Shown here: piece after piece, positions 63,801 through 64,000 of the stretch
Numbering within the stretch: the stretch's first letter is position 1
Layout of the letters: each line of letters begins with the position of its first letter
DNA from: Aurelia coerulea
Lineage: Eukaryota; Cnidaria; Scyphozoa; Semaeostomeae; Ulmaridae
Assembly (NCBI GenBank): GCA_039566865.1
Contig: CM076954.1
Span: 6,332,001-6,396,000 of the forward strand
Reading direction: 5' to 3'
DNA length: 64,000 nucleotides
Notes under the pieces: generated by a model
Told to the model about the DNA's origin: nothing
Database searches by the model: none
What the model saw: only the letters and a program-made list of their open reading frames with translations
Translations under genes and position numbers: made by a program

Positions 63801-64000
63801 TCAATCTTAGGCAGGACCGAGGAGAGGGGGGTCAGGGGGGTCAAAACCTGGGGCCCATAGCCATAGGGGCCCATGAATAATAACTACATTTTTCAAGATA
63901 TGGCCAAATTCGGGTCTCTAGACTAGGGCCAGTGTGATCAAAAAGGGCCAATCAATAATCAATAGTTTTTCATAGTACATCAAATTTTAAGAATCAAGAA
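63801..64000. other. Right edge of the window, unassigned
   Basis: G-rich stretch (GGAGAGGGGGGTCAGGGGGG) then AT-rich sequence. No feature recognised. Confidence 0.4.

Overview
This window is nuclear DNA from an animal. It holds spliced genes with GT/AG introns, a clear relative of Vav (C1-SH2-SH3) and an intact TMEM203, in AT-rich sequence crowded with transposable elements. The mix (BEL/Pao and Gypsy LTR elements, several non-LTR families, a protease-bearing Helitron, many foldback and MITE-type elements) and a Vav tail without the SH3 that vertebrates have before the SH2 point to an invertebrate. A marine, perhaps cnidarian, animal is my best guess, but nothing in the sequence proves the phylum.

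Layout. 1-555: about 160-bp tandem repeats. 556-5339: 5'-truncated BEL/Pao element with one pol frameshift and a probable 3' LTR. 5340-9649: gene-free repeats, including a 0.8-kb duplication and a short LINE insertion with 17-bp target duplications (9650-10660). 10737-19051: a 13-exon Vav-like gene on the + strand preceded by CCAAT and TATA elements. Its exons encode the end of a DH domain, a sliver of PH, a C1, an SH2 and an SH3. 20290-34190: a stack of nested elements (two + strand LINEs, one - strand LINE, a TA-duplication MITE, a TTAA element, a long-TIR element and a giant Mutator-like foldback with another element inside it). 36765-37175: TMEM203 on the - strand, apparently intact. 38622-44103: a complete Gypsy element with identical 133-bp LTRs and an AGATG target duplication, interrupted by a Mutator-like element. 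44.1-47.8 kb: small MITEs and an inverted pair of minisatellites. 47875-58650: a decayed Helitron on the - strand (2A peptide, cysteine-protease-like domain, DUF6570-like region, HUH Rep, PIF1 helicase) carrying four insertions, one of which holds two more. 58.8-64 kb: LINE 3' ends, hAT-like, Tc1-like and foldback MITEs.

Only two host genes are convincing: the Vav-like signalling adaptor and TMEM203, an ER membrane protein linked to calcium homeostasis. They do not appear functionally linked. The rest is mobile DNA. Because insertion breakpoints can be read from target duplications and from the interrupted coding frames, the window gives a relative insertion history: LINE-A, LINE-C and the Helitron are old hosts, the Gypsy element is young, and the element inside it is younger still.

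A recurring theme is Mutator-like elements with 9-bp target duplications. At least five occur, from 78 bp to 3.1 kb. Two share the terminus AGCATAKGARTC. The largest folds into a hairpin with arms of about 740 bp.
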